Positions 5,504-7,744 of a stretch of DNA of 7,744 nucleotides are shown piece after piece; position 1 is the stretch's first letter, and every line of letters begins with the position of its first letter. The stretch lies in contig JAUVRN010000075.1 of NCBI GenBank assembly GCA_030597645.1, forward strand, positions 1-7,744, given 5' to 3'. The notes below the pieces were generated by a model, which saw only the letters and a program-made list of their open reading frames with translations, did no database searches and was not told where the DNA came from. Both the position numbers and the translations under genes were made by a program. The stretch is from Candidatus Zixiibacteriota bacterium. GTDB taxonomy: Bacteria; Zixibacteria; MSB-5A5; JAUVRN01.

Positions 5504-6976
5504 CTACCTCATCGCCAGTTTCTGAATCGCGTCGACCGATGCGCTCATCAGGTCCGCGAGCGGCTTGGGATAGACGCCGATCCAGATCGTCAGCACGGCC
5601 AGCGGGGCCAGCGTGAGTAATTCGCGCGTACTGATCTCGGTAAGCCCACCCCACTTTTCAGAATTGAATGGACCCAGGAACATCTTCTGGATGACCCGGA
5701 GAACGTAGGCGGCGGTCAGGAGCACGCCGAGTGCCGACACGGCCGTGATCACCGGATAGGTCTGGAAGGCCCCGAGAAGCGACATGAACTCTGCCACGAA
5801 TCCCGACAGCCCGGGCAGCCCCAGGAACGCCATGGCAAACAGTGTAAAGATCGCCGAGAAGAGCGGCAGGTGCGTCCAGAGGCCGCCGAAGGCCGCGATC
5901 TCGCGAGTGTGTGCCCGGTCGTACAGTACGCCCACGAGCAGGAACATGGCGCCCGTGATCAGTCCATGCGAGATCATCTGGAACATGGCGCCGGCGATAC
6001 CGGTGGTGGTCAACGCCCCCATGGCCAGGATACAGAAGCCCATGTGCGACACGGACGAATAGGCCACCAGTTTCTTGAGATCGCGCTGAGCCATACTGAC
6101 CAGCGCGCCATAGATAATGCTGATCATGCCGATCCACACCATGAGCAGCGAAAACTCCTGCGTGGCCAGCGGCAGCATGGAGAAGTTGACCCGCAGGATC
6201 CCGTAGGTGCCCATCTTCAGCAGGATACCGGCCAGGATCACGGAGACGGCCGTCGGTGCTTCCACGTGCGCGTCCGGTAACCACGTGTGGAACGGGAAGA
6301 TCGGCACTTTGATCGCGAACGCGATGAAGAAGAAGACCCAGAGGAACATCTGGAAGCCCCGGGCCCAGCCGACGCCCTGCTGCATGATCACCAGCATGTC
6401 GAACGTGTGCGGCTCCGTGGTGAAGTAGACGGCCAGAATCGCCACCAGCATGAAGATGGAACCGAACAGCGTGTAGAGGAAGAACTTGATCGCCGCGTAC
6501 TCTCTGCGCGGGCCGCCCCAGATGCCGATGAGGAAGTACATCGGCACCAGCATGACCTCCCAGAACACGTAGAAGAGGAAAAAGTCGAGCGCACAGAAGA
6601 CGCCGATCATCCCCGTTTCGAGCAACAGAAAGAACGCCATGTACTCCTTGAGGCGGTCGGTGATCTTGAAGCTGGCGAGGATGCAGATACACGTGAGCAG
6701 CGTGGTCAGGACGAGCAGGGGCACCGAGATACCGTCGACGCCCAGCAGGTACTGGATGTTCACGTTGGGGATCCAGCTATGCCGCTCCATGAACTGGAAG
6801 TCAGCCGTCGACCAGTCGTACCCTGCCAGCATGATCAGCGAGAGCACCAGCGACGGCACCGTGAATCCCAGAGCCGTCCACCGGATTGCGCCCACCGCGG
6901 TCTTGGGCATCGCCATGATGGTGACCATGCCCACAAGCGGCAGGAAAATCATCCACGTTAGAATCGGAAAGTCCAT
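5504..6976 (-). CDS. nuoM: NADH-quinone oxidoreductase subunit M
   Basis: A 490-residue polytopic membrane subunit of respiratory complex I, close to the usual NuoM length (about 490-510). It is the central antiporter-like subunit of the membrane arm, sitting between NuoL and NuoN and providing one proton channel. Residues seen: Glu140 in FWEVMLVPMYFLIGIWGG, matching the essential Glu of helix 5; Lys223 in IKVPIFPFHTWLPDAHVEAP, on the broken helix 7; Lys254 in LLKMGTYGILR; His311 in SHMGF and His337 in SHGL; and Glu396 in SGFVAEFMSL on the second broken helix. All the charged residues usually held essential appear to be present. The ATG at 6976-6974 is 12 bases after the nuoL stop; the AGGA serving as ribosome-binding site overlaps that stop codon, so nuoL and nuoM are probably translationally coupled. 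No abnormality seen. Confidence 0.97.
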   Translation of the reverse strand: MDFPILTWMIFLPLVGMVTIMAMPKTAVGAIRWTALGFTVPSLVLSLIMLAGYDWSTADFQFMERHSWIPNVNIQYLLGVDGISVPLLVLTTLLTCICILASFKITDRLKEYMAFFLLLETGMIGVFCALDFFLFYVFWEVMLVPMYFLIGIWGGPRREYAAIKFFLYTLFGSIFMLVAILAVYFTTEPHTFDMLVIMQQGVGWARGFQMFLWVFFFIAFAIKVPIFPFHTWLPDAHVEAPTAVSVILAGILLKMGTYGILRVNFSMLPLATQEFSLLMVWIGMISIIYGALVSMAQRDLKKLVAYSSVSHMGFCILAMGALTTTGIAGAMFQMISHGLITGAMFLLVGVLYDRAHTREIAAFGGLWTHLPLFSAIFTLFAMAFLGLPGLSGFVAEFMSLLGAFQTYPVITAVSALGVLLTAAYVLRVIQKMFLGPFNSEKWGGLTEISTRELLTLAPLAVLTIWIGVYPKPLADLMSASVDAIQKLAMR

Positions 6977-6988
6977 GAGCGTAGTGTC

Positions 6989-7744
6989 CTACTGTGACCC
7001 CTCGAATATGCTGACGACCAGACTGAGCAGGTCAATCTGCACGATGACCAGAAGCAGTACGCCGAACGCGACTAAAAACGCGTAGTTCTGCACCCGACCG
7101 GACTGCACGAAACGCAGCGTCCGGCCGAGGCCGCGCATGGCGTACCCGCTGCCATTTACCAGACCATCGACGATGTACTTGTCGAACGCGTTGTGCGCGA
7201 TGGACAGTGCCAGACCGAACCAACCTGCGAAATTGACCAACCCGTCGATGAGGAGCATGTCGAATGTCCACAGGAAGTCGCACAGCGCATAGAACGGGCG
7301 GATGAACAGCACCGAATACAGCTCGTCGAAATAGTACTTGTTGTACACCAGCGTATAGGCGCGCCCGAAGCGCTGGCCTACCGCCTCTGCCGAAATCGAT
7401 TTCTTGTAATACATCAGGTAGGCCAGGCCGATACCCGACAGGCCGATCAGCGTGGCCAGCGCCATGAGCGGAATGGACGGCTCGGCGTGATGCCCCTCGC
7501 CCCCGGTGATGAATTGAGCAAAGCCGTGCTGCAACCAGGGGATGCCCCACCAGCCGGCACAGACGGAAAGGACCGCCAGGAAGATCAACGGGCCGGTCAT
7601 GCTAAACGGCGACTCGTGGGCGTGATCGAACTTCTTCCGATCCCGTGGCTCGCCGGCAAAGGTCAAAAACGTCACCCGGAACATGTAGAACGCGGTCATA
7701 AAGGCCACCACCAGTGTACCCACCAGGAAGAACGGATGATGCAA
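6989..7744 (-). CDS. nuoL: NADH-quinone oxidoreductase subunit L, C-terminal part
   Basis: The last 251 codons of nuoL; the gene continues beyond the right edge. The first codon in view is TTG, read here as internal leucine and not as a start. Full NuoL is usually about 610-700 residues, so roughly the final third is present. Positions in this fragment: TAFYMFRVTFLTF helix (17-29), further membrane segments at about 51-69 and 91-112, then NKYYFDELY (135-143) and IRPF at the beginning of the long lateral amphipathic helix region. FDKYIVDGLVNG (187-198) and the family pattern LR-VQSGRVQNYAF (210-223) follow, and a final anchoring helix spans about 222-245. In complex I, this lateral helix runs along NuoM and NuoN and braces the membrane arm. 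The C-terminus is complete and intact. It is followed at 12 bases by nuoM in the same operon. Confidence 0.96.
   Translation of the reverse strand: MHHPFFLVGTLVVAFMTAFYMFRVTFLTFAGEPRDRKKFDHAHESPFSMTGPLIFLAVLSVCAGWWGIPWLQHGFAQFITGGEGHHAEPSIPLMALATLIGLSGIGLAYLMYYKKSISAEAVGQRFGRAYTLVYNKYYFDELYSVLFIRPFYALCDFLWTFDMLLIDGLVNFAGWFGLALSIAHNAFDKYIVDGLVNGSGYAMRGLGRTLRFVQSGRVQNYAFLVAFGVLLLVIVQIDLLSLVVSIFEGSQ

Noticed and set aside
5658..6692. A 344-codon minus-strand open frame inside nuoM
   Set aside because: It is an alternate-frame reading of nuoM, rich in His, Arg, Gly and Pro. The nuoM frame carries all conserved complex I motifs.
4030..7744. The possibility that the nuoL-M-N-like genes belong to an Mrp antiporter or a membrane-bound hydrogenase instead of complex I
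   Set aside because: The L-M-N order, the lengths, the NuoL C-terminal lateral-helix motifs and the NuoN-specific N-terminus fit complex I. No Mrp or hydrogenase partner genes are present in the window.

Overview
This is a bacterial window of high GC content. Every supportable gene lies on the minus strand, so transcription runs from high to low coordinates. No tRNA, rRNA, CRISPR, insertion sequence or prophage signal was seen. Coding density is near total: the longest non-coding gaps are 83 bases (3947-4029) and 80 bases (2305-2384). The complex I subunits and the DUF502, HtpX and CNNM/CorC-type genes are typical of free-living respiring bacteria, probably Gram-negative. The sequence alone does not fix the phylum; an environmental, non-enteric lineage is a guess.

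The upstream half (7744 down to 4030) is the 3' end of a nuo operon: the C-terminal third of nuoL (cut by the window edge), then complete nuoM and nuoN, separated by 12 and 22 bases. These encode the three antiporter-like, proton-pumping membrane subunits of respiratory complex I, in the canonical L-M-N order. Key glutamates and lysines of the proton path are visible in NuoM and NuoN.

After nuoN there is no evident intrinsic terminator. An 83-base gap contains a near-consensus sigma-70 promoter on the minus strand (TAGACA, 17-base spacer, CATAAT). It should fire a second tight gene run: a DUF502 membrane protein; a cytosolic protein fusing a PTS EIIA (PtsN-like) domain to two CBS domains; the membrane zinc protease HtpX; a CNNM/CorC-type 'hemolysin' (DUF21, CBS pair, CorC domain); and the first 33 codons of a YqaA/DedA-like VTT membrane protein. 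Successive junctions are a 1-base overlap, then gaps of 80, 4 and 27 bases.

Most of this second group are membrane proteins tied in other bacteria to membrane protein quality control, ion homeostasis or envelope integrity. The EIIA-CBS protein has no PTS transporter next to it and looks like a sensor or regulator. The best leads are this protein, its membrane-maintenance context and the strong promoter. The window holds no clear evidence of an entirely new system.
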